Source of the DNA: Pleurostoma richardsiae
Taxonomy: Eukaryota; Ascomycota; Sordariomycetes; Calosphaeriales; Pleurostomataceae
Direction: 5' to 3'
Assembly: GCA_030052745.1 (NCBI GenBank)
Contig: JANBVO010000100.1
Coordinates: forward strand, 1 to 28,904
DNA length: 28,904 nucleotides
The notes below the pieces were generated by a model. It searched no databases. It had not been told where the DNA came from and was given only the letters and a program-made list of their open reading frames with translations. Each line of letters begins with the position of its first letter. Within the stretch, counting starts at the first letter, position 1. The position numbers were made by a program, and so were the translations under genes. Shown piece after piece: positions 1 to 8,690 of the stretch.

Positions 1-566
1 GATATGAGGAATTGGGATGTGTGCGGGGAGATGAAAAAAGTGGGGGGCGAACACGAGCTTGCAATAGACAGTAACAGCCAATAAGGTCTGCAGCCCAAGA
101 CGACGCCCGCAGGCTATACGTGTTCCGATCCTCGACATTAAGTAAAGCCACGACTATATCCTAGCCGAACAACCCAAGTCTAGGACACCGGCTCGTCGCT
201 TGAGCAAGCCCAGCTCCCGGATTGAGTGACAGGCGGGGTCACCAGCACTGACCGACCTCCTCTCTAAGTTGTAGAATGTCACCGCGAGGCTGCCCCATCC
301 CGGATCGTCGAGTCCGTCCTCCAGCGTCGCAGTATCACGCTCAGAACCATCGAAGTTCCCTCGTCCACGGGTCCTAGAGCACGACGCCGCCCGGGAGACC
401 ATACACGGTCCCAGCTACGAGGCAGCCCGGCCAGCACTGATCGCCAGAAGCCTATATAGCTGCCGGCCATCTCTAACATTAGCCCATAGACGAGACAAAG
501 CCGTTTCCGTGCGCATCTAGCAATCAACACGCTGCTCTAGATCTTACCTTACTCCTCTCTACGACG
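1..566. other. Upstream region without a supported gene
   Basis: Neither strand gives a convincing protein here. The open frames are short, and the predicted peptides are Arg- and Ser-rich in the way GC-rich shadow frames usually are. A TATATA-containing stretch near 462-468 lies about 100 bp upstream of the gene that starts at 567 and could be part of its promoter. That is inference only. Confidence 0.4.
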
Positions 567-1204
567 ATGAGACCTCTCCTCTACTTGCTTATGGTTTTTG
601 ACCTTACTACTTATCTCTCCGCGTACTCTATCCCCTACGTCTCCTTACTACTCGCCGGGCCGCAGAGCGCAAAGACCCTCGACGTTCCGGTATTCTCGGA
701 CTGTAGATATTTGGAAGAAGCAAGGCCCGTCACGTCAAGTAAGAAGCCTCACGAACCCTACTGTCATCTACGCTAAATGCTAATCGGCTCCCAGGCGACA
801 ACGTCACTACGTTAAGCTTCGACGTGCTATACTTTATGGACTCGGACGGGCTATCCCTCAATACGGCAAATCTCACCTAATCGCTTAGCCATGAACTCGG
901 GACGTAGATCGACGCAGACATACTCCTCCACCTAGTCCTCTACACGGCTTCCTCGGCTGACGGCCGGAACTTCCCCTTCACGGCCAACAGCACCGTAGAC
1001 TTCAGTAGCGCGTCCATCCTCCTAACCAACTACTCCTACTTCATTTCCCTACCGTATACGCAGAGATAGTCAACTACTATCTATGGCGTTTCTACTATTT
1101 CCAGCACCGCGGACGGTGCGTCGACGTCCGACAGTGTCTCTTCCTCTACTGTCCTGTCTTCCTCTACTTCGAGTACTACTCCCACAAGCCTAGCTGGAGG
1201 ATGC
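567..1204 (+). pseudogene. RIP-mutated secreted or surface glycoprotein gene
   Basis: No named family recognised. The ATG at 567 opens a hydrophobic N terminus (MRPLLYLLMVFDLTTYLSAY) that looks like a signal peptide. Exon 1 (567-738) is followed by a 56-nt intron (739-794) with a GTAAGA donor, a GCTAAT branch-like site and a CCCAG acceptor. Splicing keeps the frame into exon 2 (795-1204). Exon 2 encodes a Tyr/Leu-rich domain with several NxS/T sequons, then a Ser/Thr-rich stalk near 1085-1195 of the kind found in fungal wall or plasma-membrane proteins. Three in-frame stops interrupt it: TAA at 878, TAG at 905 and TAG at 1067. Each is one CpA-to-TpA change from a Gln codon. After about 1204 the frame loses its character and the expected transmembrane segment is absent, so the gene is truncated or rearranged. 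Mutation and splicing are clear; the family is not. Confidence 0.7.
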
Positions 1205-1726
1205 AACAAGCGACGGACTTGATAGAGCGATAGAGTCTCGTCGCGTGGACTGTCTTCTCGAGGCAGAACGTCATGAAGACGTGGCCTTATGTCACTGTAT
1301 TCTTTCCGGGTGATGGGTCTCTATCAGGCACAGATGAGGCAGCTAGATGAATAGAGCTCGTCCATATGCACCAATCATATCGTCTTTGACTATTCGCCAA
1401 TAGTGTACTAAACCAGGCCTTTCCTAGTGGGCGCGCGGGTCGAGCATGTGCCCCGCGAGGCAGGGCCTGTCACCACCGTGGTGATACCCCTTCTGTTGGC
1501 GTCTGCGCCTGCCTGTGAGAGAACATCGCGTGATGCGCTGTACAAGACTTGTGGTGAGGTCGCACCGTACCTGAAGCGGCCTCCCAAGACCGAGCCCTCG
1601 GCAACCTGATGCCCTGGCACATGGTTTCAGGCACCATCACGCAGACTCCGGGCCGCTGCATCGCAAACCCGGATCGTGGCTGAAGCCGGACTCGGGGGTC
1701 CTGGCAGCACGCGAGTCGATCCGCAT
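1205..1726. other. Intergenic stretch containing the end of a mutated tract
   Basis: The first part (to about 1400) still has frequent TAG and TA. From about 1420 CpA and TpG become common again, so the mutated tract seems to end near 1400. An open frame continues upstream of the next gene from a GTG at 1676, and a TTTCAG at 1624-1629 could be a splice acceptor. An unseen 5' exon of the 1727 gene is therefore possible. Confidence 0.4.
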
Positions 1727-2227
1727 ATGAAGAGGATTGCCCCTCTGCACCAAGTCCCAGCGTTCCACATCTCAGAGGCTCTGAACATTTATCAGCTTCA
1801 ATTCATTCAGCAATACGTCACGAACATGCCCGACCGGCAGACCGTTATTCTCTGTCAGTGCGTCGACGGAACGGTGGCAGTACGCGAGGACGGCTGCTTT
1901 CCCGAAGCGGGAAGCATGAACGAAGCGGCGCAGTTATACGGGGATAACGTGTGGTTCGTCAGATTCGTCGACATGACGGCCGCGATGCTGGTGTGGCTGG
2001 CGAAGTTCCGCACCTTCCAAGAGGTCCTCGGGAGCCTCTGCTCGAGAGCGATGGACGGCCCTCGCTACTCCTACATCCAGCTGCTCGCCATAGAGGTCGC
2101 CGAGAAGCTCGCCATCCTCAAGACGATGAGGCGGACATACGACACAGACTGGCACCTGGATATCGTCCCCATGCTTCATGAGCTTGCGCGCATCTCCGAC
2201 AGGGGAGCGATCTACGAAGACAAGTAG
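1727..2227 (+). CDS. Hypothetical fungal protein, 166 aa, intact
   Basis: I do not recognise the family. The frame is uninterrupted and ends in TAG. It has balanced codon use, normal CpA/TpG and a natural amino-acid composition. The ATG at 1727 (MKRIAPLHQV) is chosen because the same frame upstream lacks an ATG; the first part of the protein could instead lie in an upstream exon. The product looks soluble and mostly helical, with Trp/Phe-rich segments (DNVWFVRFVD and MLVWLAKFRTF) and an acidic C-terminal end (RGAIYEDK). No signal peptide or membrane helix is evident. It is one of the few genes in the left half without premature stops, and it lies between a mutated gene and a small Cys-motif gene on the opposite strand. 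Function unknown. Confidence 0.6.
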   Translation: MKRIAPLHQVPAFHISEALNIYQLQFIQQYVTNMPDRQTVILCQCVDGTVAVREDGCFPEAGSMNEAAQLYGDNVWFVRFVDMTAAMLVWLAKFRTFQEVLGSLCSRAMDGPRYSYIQLLAIEVAEKLAILKTMRRTYDTDWHLDIVPMLHELARISDRGAIYEDK

Positions 2228-2663
2228 GCCTCGCAGCCAATCTCAGCGAGGCAGTGTGGCGGAAAGGAGCGAACAGGGCATCTTAAATTGCTTGCGAGAG
2301 AGCGTTCTTCAAACCTTCGAAGACAGCACAGCTCAGATACGAAAATTGTGACTCCGAAGTCGCCTTCAGTCGTCAATCGAGAGGTTTTGATGTAAGCCTA
2401 TTGCTACTTGTGATGCGCGGAAGTCCAGGCACAGCCCGGCACCCCGCTTCTCCACCGTAGACTTACGGCGCCATTGCGCGCTGTCTTCCGCCTCCCCACT
2501 TTCCCTCCCGCGCTCCTCCATCCACGCGGTGTCCGGCACCGCCATCCATCACTTCTGCCGCATCTATCGCCAGGCCTTAAGTGTCGTTGCGCGTAGGCGT
2601 CTGTAGAGTACAGTGCGTATTCTCTCGAGCGAAGCAGGCTGGCGCAACGGACTGTGAAACGCT
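2228..2663. other. Intergenic region, nothing recognised
   Basis: The only frames are short and Arg/Ser-rich, consistent with GC-rich non-coding DNA. The sequence is only lightly mutated. It lies at the 3' ends of two convergent genes and probably carries their 3' untranslated regions. Confidence 0.4.
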
Positions 2664-3137
2664 CTAAAAAGTGGCCGGTCCACACGCAAGGGCCGCTTTC
2701 CATTGTTGCGAGACGGAGGCCGAAACGGTCATCCGCAATGGTGGCTCGATCGTGCTGGGCCGTCTGCGATGCGGTCGGGCTAGTCGGGCCCCTGCGTTCC
2801 TTCCCCTATACGAGACGGATCCTTCGATCGAAATCTGGACCTGGAGTCGCGCGATCCCTTTCTGGATCTCGAGGATTTCTATCTTTGCAGCCTCGACTGA
2901 CGTTGGGAACTGTCCGTCTCGTTGCCAGCGGTCGACAGCGTCCTGCAGCTTTCGCACTCGGCGTTTCTTTGTAGAAATCTCCGTGCACAACCTACACAGT
3001 CCAGGCGCAGGAACAGTGGCGAAGACAAGCCGAAGGCCGCAAGTCTCACCGACTCGGCGTTCCTTAGGGTATTGCTGACGAAAGAGGCCCCATCTCCAAT
3101 GTTTACAAGTCCAGCGAACGTGGTCATAGAAGTACAT
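2664..3137 (-). CDS. Small fungal Cys/Trp-motif protein (hypothetical)
   Basis: Read on the minus strand from the ATG at 3137. The N-terminal half resembles a small protein type I recall as recurrent in filamentous ascomycetes: a Trp-rich start (RWTCKHWRWGLFRQQ), then GETCGLRLV, then a CRLC pair, then a basic, probably coiled helix (KKRRVRKLQDAVDRWQRDG). The paired Cys residues may bind zinc; the role is unknown. In the FRQQYPKE segment the Tyr stands where I would expect Cys, which a TGC-to-TAC RIP change would explain (inference). The conserved part ends near 2830. The remaining 50 or so residues look unlike the rest and may be read-through past an unrecognised intron or stop. There are no premature stops. 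The 3' end is uncertain. Confidence 0.55.
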   Translation of the reverse strand: MYFYDHVRWTCKHWRWGLFRQQYPKERRVGETCGLRLVFATVPAPGLCRLCTEISTKKRRVRKLQDAVDRWQRDGQFPTSVEAAKIEILEIQKGIARLQVQISIEGSVSYRGRNAGARLARPHRRRPSTIEPPLRMTVSASVSQQWKAALACGPATF

Positions 3138-3681
3138 CTTAACGAACTTACGATATTCCCGAGCTTACACTGGGCTGCTCCGATCGGCGGGCGAACGACC
3201 ATCTTATCTTACAGGCAACGACTGCATAACTACACGGCCCGTAGATGTCTATCGTGTCTGTAGAAATAATCAGTCGTCGAATCAGAGACACGGATTCGAC
3301 GCAGCCTGGAGGCCACCGAATGAGACAGCAAATGTCCTTACGACGAAACGACCCATCGTTGAAGATGTACGGATTATGCAGCAGGGGGGACGTTAATTAA
3401 CCAAGGGCCCGCCGCTTAACGCTGGAGACCTACGAATCTCGGGTGAACGCCACTATCTGCTAGAGAACTACATTACCGGGTTTTGGTGGGCGACACTTAT
3501 AGACGCTATTAGCCTCGCTAAAAGTAGAGGAGGTAATACTTACGAACAGCAATAGAGGACTAACAAGAACGTAGAACGACTCCGTATTCTACTATCGCAT
3601 GCACAATCAACAACGGACGACGTCAGGGGCATCGGCCAATGACAAAATAGAGTATACTAAAGACGAACGCTACGAAACATG
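3138..3681. other. Intergenic region, entry into a heavily mutated tract
   Basis: Around 3270 the sequence changes to frequent TAG, TAA and TA with retained CpG. No frame can be followed with confidence. The minus-strand frame of the coiled-coil gene can be read past its TAG at 3682 for some way, so part of this could be its C terminus or 3' untranslated region. Confidence 0.4.
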
Positions 3682-4330
3682 CTAAAAGTACATCATGACT
3701 AGACGTAGTTTGCTAACCTTGCCCTTGAGCTCCGTGAGCTCCTTCTCCAACGAAGAAATGCGTCCGTCCCTTTCGATGATCTGAAGGCGTAGCTTGTAGT
3801 TTTCCGTAATCTCTTCATCTAGATCCTCTACGACTTCTTTCTGTTGAAGCTAGAGATCCGCGTACGCGCCCGTAGACCTTACGTAACTCGACTCCTGCAG
3901 AATTAACGCCCTCTGCGCCTCCTACGATTGGCCGATTGCCTTCGAATAAGCTGTCGCCATCTCTACATATTTCTATAGTAGTAGCCGTATCTTAGATTTA
4001 AACAAAGGAAGGAGGGAATTACTGCGGTACTTCTTCTCTATTATAGACAGGAACGAGGTAATGTGTTCCTAGATGTATTAGTAAGACGTAGCCGTGTGTG
4101 GAGAGCTCACTCACGAAGATATTTTCCCCGGGGAGCGGTGGAAGCATTGGGTTCTGCACCTCCGGGATCGGCGTGGGGACGTGCACCGGGCGGTACGACT
4201 CCAGCTTGAGCAGCGGCGTAATTTCGCCTACGGAGTCGGGAGCCGGACACGGCGGGGGAGGATCAGGCATGATCGCATCTGTATGTCCGAGCAGCCGCCG
4301 AACACCGAGACCAAGTTTGAGGTCTGGCAT
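3682..4330 (-). pseudogene. RIP-mutated coiled-coil protein gene, two exons
   Basis: Exon 1 runs from the ATG at 4330 to 4115 (72 codons). It encodes a Pro-rich N terminus (MPDPPPPCPAP, then VPTPIPEVQNPMLPPLPGEN). A 46-nt intron at 4114-4069 has a GTGAGT donor, a TACTAAT branch site and a CTAG acceptor. Splicing enters exon 2 in frame (EHITSFLSIIEKKYRS). Exon 2 is helical and ends in a clear coiled coil of charged heptads (EDLDEEITENYKLRLQ, then ISSLEKELTELKGKVSKLR). Three TAG stops at 3973-3975, 3922-3924 and 3850-3852 fall in this frame, each readable as Gln. A fourth TAG at 3682-3684 may be the true end or another mutated Gln. A Pro-rich head with a coiled-coil tail suggests a scaffold or adaptor, but I recognise no named family. 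The in-frame intron makes the gene model strong. Confidence 0.7.
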
Positions 4331-4346
4331 GGTGAGAGTATCGTTG

Positions 4347-4410
4347 GTTATGAAGTAGCGTCGTTATGTAGTAGTGTTGTTACGAAGCGGCGTCGTTACG
4401 GAGCAGCTTC
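4347..4410. repeat. Four tandem 16-bp repeats upstream of the coiled-coil gene
   Basis: Four adjacent 16-bp units with consensus GTTAYGNAGYRGYGTC occupy 4347-4362, 4363-4378, 4379-4394 and 4395-4410, starting 17 bp upstream of the ATG at 4330. They differ at a few positions, mostly C/T and G/A. They could be a leader repeat or clustered binding sites. No function can be read from the sequence. Confidence 0.6.
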
Positions 4411-4499
4411 GGTTATGGGCACGTACCGCTGGCGGTCGGTTCTTATACACCTCTCGGAAGCTCCTAGAGAGCCCGGCTTGCTCTTCGCCTAAATTAACA

Positions 4500-5040
4500 C
4501 TTTTAAGAGGAAAAAATAGAAGTCACTATATATAAGTTTAACCTGTTAGACGGCGATGCGAAAACATGGGTAGGGTAGTAGAGGTATGCCTTTGTGCGAA
4601 GAAATAGCGAGATAGTAGAGGTGTTGATAGTTTAGCGTTAGTTGTGTGCCAATTATGGTAACGGTGCCGTAGGCCGATAACTGATTAGTTGTATCTTACT
4701 TTAGTTACTACAAGACGCCGCCTTGATTGGCTTATTCCTGTAATAGTGACTGCTTCGGGAGTTGAGGGCAAGCTTGTATTAGAGTGGTGATGTAGTTCGT
4801 AAGTATGCTCTAGTTACGACCGTGAGTAGGGTCCAAGGCCGACCTATTGTACTGGCGTATACCCTTTATGGTGTATCTTATCGGTACTAGTGGGCTGACG
4901 CTTTGCACGTATAGTAGCGCGTTCGTGTGGCGGAGTGGTGCACCATGCGTGCGGCTTAGACGCTTGATGTTACTAACGCCCTGTTGGGTTCATTAGTTAC
5001 CTGTAGAGAGGATGCTATAGCATCTGTACATTCCAACCTA
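4500..5040 (-). pseudogene. Possible RIP-mutated gene remnant, unresolved
   Basis: On the minus strand one frame stays open apart from TAA and TAG over most of 5010-4530. It reads as a hydrophilic His/Thr/Ser-rich protein (for example LEHTYELHHHSNTSLPSTPE). A plus-strand frame also gives a hydrophobic stretch, but it contains several TGA stops. I prefer the minus strand because its stops are nearly all TAG or TAA and the neighbours on both sides run the same way. No family, start or intron was found. The plus strand has almost lost CpA but keeps TpG, so mutation here was confined to plus-strand cytosines. This may be a gene or merely low-TGA mutated DNA. Confidence 0.3.
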
Positions 5041-5790
5041 TAGCCGGGATTTCGGCAGCTGGGATTTGGGCAGCTGGGATTTGGGCAGCCGAGATTTCGA
5101 CAGCCGGGATTTCGATAGCTGGGATTTCGACAGCTGGGGTCTCGACAGCTGGGGTTTCGATAGCTGAGATCTCGATAGTTAGGATTTCGACAGCTAGGAA
5201 ATCTCCAAGCTGTTAAATTCTAAGCTGCTAAATCCCAAGCTTCTAAATTTACAAGCTGGGAAATCTAACAGCTGGTAAACCTTAAGCTGGCAAACCCTAA
5301 GCTGGGGAATGTACAAGCCGGCAAATCTGCTAGCTGGTAAAATTCAAGCTGGGAAATTTGTAAGCTGCTAAGCAGGCATGTCTGCGAGCGGGGAATCTCG
5401 AGCTGGCAAAACCTAAGCTGTTAAATCCAACAGCTGGTAAATCTGTAAGCTGGTAAATCTACAGCTGGTAAAACTTAAGCTTTTAAATCCAGTAGCTGGT
5501 AAATCTGTAAGCTGGTAAATTTATAGTTGGTAAAACTTAAGCTGGAAAATCTGTAAGTTGGGAATGTTAATAGCTGGTAAAAGTCTAGCTGGATAACTTT
5601 ACAGCTAGTAAAACTTAAGCTGGGAAAGTTAATAGCTAGTAAAACTTAAGTTGGAAAATCGACAGCTAGTAAAACTCAAGCTGGGAAACTAACATCTAGC
5701 ATCTTAAGCTAGTAATCTTAGTTAGTAATTTCAGCTAGTAAAGCCCGTAAGCTAGGAATTTAACAGTTAGATATTATAAGTTAAGACTAG
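5041..5790. repeat. Minisatellite of about 50 units of 14-17 bp
   Basis: About 750 bp consist of degenerate tandem units. The first ten (5041-5190) are exactly 15 bp, with consensus CAGCTGGGATTTCGA. The rest drift to 14-17 bp, with consensus near AAGCTGGTAAATCTG. One longer unit near 5356-5400 carries an insertion. The core GCTGG is kept on the left. On the right (beyond about 5590) it becomes GCTAG or GTTAG, which is the TpG-to-TpA change expected of RIP. The exact 15-bp period on the left could encode five-residue repeats (QLGFR or SWDFD forward), but the indels elsewhere break any frame, so I treat it as non-coding. It ends just before the 3' end of the next minus-strand gene. Confidence 0.9.
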
Positions 5791-5795
5791 AAGTC

Positions 5796-5867
5796 TCACC
5801 GCCTTTTAGTTTATCCGGATAAGGCAATAGCTTCAAATGAACTGCCTGGATTAATTTAAGGCGGTGA
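5796..5867. repeat. Imperfect inverted repeat at the minisatellite edge
   Basis: A perfect 10-bp arm TCACCGCCTT (5796-5805) pairs with AAGGCGGTGA (5858-5867). The loop contains a further palindrome (TTATCCGGATAA) and a weaker complement (TGCCTGGATTAA). It spans the stop codon and 3' flank of the minus-strand gene ending at 5851. It could be the end of an old inverted-repeat element or a chance fold. No second copy was noticed in the window. Confidence 0.45.
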
Positions 5868-6941
5868 AATCTTAGAGTACTCGACTTACGTCTAAGCCTA
5901 GGGCGAACTTCATTAACGCGTCTTTAATTGGACGTATATTATACGTCGTGCTTAAATTGACCTCTAACCTTCCCACCTCTTCCAGCTCAGCAGCCGTATA
6001 GATTAACTCAGTAGGACATGCCCGTTAAATCTCCTACGTTATCGTCTTGAGGGTTTCATTTGTAATGTAGGTGTTCCTTCTTTAAGGGAGCATGTTAACG
6101 TAGATTGCTAGCGTTTAAGGGCGTGTACGTACATGAGTATTTCCGTTTTGTTAGAGTACGTTATTAGTAAGAGCAACGAACGTTCGATAAAAATAAACGT
6201 GCGCCTGCTTAGGCGTATACGTCTCTTTATTATCCGTCGGACGGGTAAGTCGAAGACTGACTTCTACGTCCTAAGGTATATATTAAGGGCGATTGTAGCA
6301 TCCCTACGTCCGACCGTACTAAAAACCGCGCTATCTCGCCTATTCCGGCGGATGATTTCTCGAAGAGAAGCTAGCATTTATAGTAGCTACGCATACGCAA
6401 GCCTTAATAGGAGAGGGCCGCTCTCGTCGCCGGCGATAGCATCGTCTACGGCCTTAAAGGCGGCTTAGACGTGCTTATCTATGCATATACCGTCGTATAG
6501 TAGAGCGGTCTTATGCAAGAGCGTGACTTATGATCGATAAATCTCTTCGCAATAGTTTATAAAGAAGAGCGCAGCGTCGGGTCTAACTAAACTTAGCGTA
6601 AGACTGCGCTCGAATTCTTTTAGAGGCATGTTCATTAAGCGATTCGGGTTTCGTTTAGCGACATAATACTCTAGCGTTGATAAGTAGAAGAAGAAGTTAA
6701 GCGAGTTTCCTTCTCTCGATGCTTCCTCGACTTATTTTTAAGGCTTTAGTTTCCGGTTTACTCGTGGTTCGAGGTCTAGTATTCCGGCCGTCGAAGCCCA
6801 GGTCTCGGCTCATGTGCTCCGCAGTGGCCCGGTCTCCGGCCCTTGCGCCTGCTCCGAAGCCCCGTACCCGACTACCTGGCCCTCCACTTCCGAGCTAAGG
6901 ATCAGCGTCCGACAACCGGACAGCGAAAAATATATAGCCAT
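5851..6941 (-). pseudogene. RIP-mutated gene of unknown family, at least two exons
   Basis: On the minus strand one frame runs from a candidate ATG at 6941 to 6133. It then crosses a 56-nt intron (6132-6077; donor GTACGT, branch-like GTTAAC, acceptor AAG) into an exon ending at a TAA at 5851-5853. The join restores a continuous frame (TEILM then NTYITNETLKTIT). The protein starts with a Gly/Gln/Glu-rich, probably disordered segment. A helical domain follows (NSLNFFFYLSTLEYYVAKRN, then FINYCEEIYRS), then a basic region, then AELEEVGRLEVN and PIKDALMKFALGLDVSRVL. About ten TAG or TAA codons interrupt it. The one TGA, at 6810-6812, may be a mutated CGA. I do not recognise the family. Start and N terminus are the weakest parts. 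It is divergent from the BTB gene at 7053. Confidence 0.65.
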
Positions 6942-7052
6942 AGCTAATCGGTAGCCTCTAATCTCACGATCGCCGATTACATAAACTAGATACAGGAAGA
7001 AGCAAACTTTCATTGGCATCGAAGACAGTATCTCGTGAACATAACATATAAC
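6942..7052. promoter_or_regulatory. Short divergent promoter region between two mutated genes
   Basis: If the starts at 6941 (minus) and 7053 (plus) are right, only 111 bp separate two divergent genes, suggesting a shared promoter. The segment is AT-rich, with ATAACATATAACATG immediately before the plus-strand ATG. The minus-strand frame stays open through it to an ATG at 7067, so an overlapping minus-strand start is the alternative. Confidence 0.35.
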
Positions 7053-8136
7053 ATGTCGTACTACCAAGCCCCGCCGAACTATAATCCGCTGGACATAAAG
7101 CCCGAGGAGTTCAAACAGTAAGCATACCTATACCGAACAAGACATTCGTCGTTACTAAGGAACGTACCCCAGATTTCTAAAGACGAAGCTATTTAAGTTT
7201 ATTGTAGGACGTAGCAGAGCAGAAATCTACATCCACGAAGGCTTACTATCTCGCTTATCGCTCCCACTCCGTTCCCTAATCAGGGGCGGCGCGGGGTCTC
7301 TAGAAGGGTATGTAGTCTACGAAGAGGTCGACGAGGACGTCTTTACGCGTTTCGCCTAGTTCTTCTACGCCGAGACGTACAAGAACTTTGTACCCGTGGA
7401 AGATAGCGACCGTGGCAGCCGCCCTGGCAGAGCTACCTACATCTCGGTAAATACGGAGGCGCGGCAGGGCAACATCGACCCTAGCGGTTCTATATTCCCG
7501 GAGGCGTCCCCCATAGTCGCACAGCCGGTTCAAATCCAGGACGCCTTCCAGCTGCCTTACTCGCTGGCGTACTATATGATGACTGCAGACCGTACACACA
7601 GCCTGTTCTGCAGATTTTACGGGTTCGACAGGCTCGATACTATAACGTACGACTACGGTTTCAAGAGCGAAGGCGGTCCTTCTAAAAAGAAACGAGATTT
7701 TATCTTAGCCTTCATGGCGAAGCACAGAGGCCTCACCGATGTTAAAAATATAAACGTCTAGCTAACCATCTAGAAGACTAAACGAGCATCCCCAGTCATA
7801 TCGTACAAGCGTATCTTCATTGGCCACGCGAAGGTCGCGGCCCTAGCGGACCGGTACGCCATCGCCTCGCTCATAGACCTTATTTGCGCGCACTTGGTCG
7901 ACGAACTGTCTTAGTAGACTATCTCGGCGTTAGCGTTCGTCTCGGACTTCGGAGGACTTATCTACTACGTATATAGTCGCGTGGCCAGAGGATGCGAGCT
8001 ACGCCTGCTTGTGGCGCAGTTCGCCGCTTGTGTGATAGAGGACGTGTTCGGTTTGGAAGGTTGGCTAGCCTTACTGTATAAGGTTCCCGACTTTACGGTG
8101 GACTTAGTAAATCAGATGATAAAACGGTTCGGTTAA
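7053..8136 (+). pseudogene. RIP-mutated BTB/POZ-domain protein gene
   Basis: BTB/POZ domains mediate dimerisation and often link substrates to cullin-3 ubiquitin ligases. Exon 1 (7053-7117, MSYYQAPPNYNPLDIKPEEF) is followed by a 55-nt intron (7118-7172; GTAAGC donor, TACTAAG branch, CCCAG acceptor) and exon 2 (7173-8136). Exon 2 begins with the typical fungal BTB core: LFKFIVGRSRAEIYIHEGLL, GYVVYEEVDEDVFTRF, then FFYAETY. A long variable insert follows, then the usual C-terminal helices (IGHAKVAALADRYAIASLID, LLVAQFAACVIEDVFG, MIKRFG). Five in-frame stops, all TAG, occur at 7357, 7759, 7771, 7912 and 7915, each one change from CAG. The final TAA at 8134 may be natural. Domain order and length fit the fungal family, so the assignment is firm; the gene is not functional as it stands. 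Confidence 0.85.
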
Positions 8137-8690
8137 GCGGTAAAGCAAGTCTTCAATACTTGTAACTTAGTCTCCCTCTAGTCTAATAGTCGCAAAGGGC
8201 CAAAGGACAAAATACGGAGGAACGATATGTGTAAACGCCTGATTCCCGTTCTTAGAGGTCGGGATCTCGAATGTCGTTTTCCGGTATTCCGTAGTATAAC
8301 AACTGTCTTCGCCTTTCTTTCTCAAGCTCTTCCTACAAACAGCAATATTTAGAATCGTTTATCGCCGTTACGTTCCCTCGTACGAAATAAGAGTAACTTC
8401 TGCTATCCCTATAACTCGCCAAAGGCGACAGTCAAATTTAAAGGTAACGAAAGATACTATCTATTTTCGAGATCATCTACGTTGCCTTTGAGGCGATCTT
8501 TAAGGTCACGCCTCAAGAGTAGTCAAGCGTCAAGGGCAGCCAAAAGGGCTCACATTGAGAGGCCGATGCTTGTAGTATTAACGAAGCAGCGTAAAATTAT
8601 CCTTCAGAAGTTATTACTGAAGATTTAAGTGTAGTAAAGCTTAGTCGAGTAGAACTAGAAATGTATGCGTGTGTGGTCGCAGCTGAGCAC
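8137..8690. other. RIP-mutated intergenic region between convergent genes
   Basis: This TA-rich, TAG-rich stretch lies between the BTB gene (plus) and the large minus-strand gene. No frame of useful length could be followed in either direction. It probably holds both 3' untranslated regions. Confidence 0.4.

Noticed and set aside
1470-1482. Shared near-palindrome (ACCACCGTGGTGA-like) with about 21396-21408
   Set aside because: Two imperfect copies of a 13-bp near-palindrome in 29 kb is weak evidence for a regulatory site.
5041-5190. Pentapeptide-repeat coding region (SWDFD or QLGFR)
   Set aside because: The exact 15-bp period holds only for the first ten units. Later indels break every frame, and no flanking coding sequence joins it.
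5041-5790. CRISPR-like array
   Set aside because: The units are contiguous 14-17 bp repeats without spacers, in a eukaryotic context. This is a minisatellite.
6133-6468. Plus-strand 111-codon open frame
   Set aside because: It mirrors the minus-strand gene, whose frame continues through an intron and beyond. The plus-strand peptide is Arg/Ser-rich without domain features.
7525-7545. tRNA T-arm-like GGTTCAAATCC
   Set aside because: It lies inside the BTB reading frame, and no A box, acceptor stem or anticodon arm is found at the right distance.
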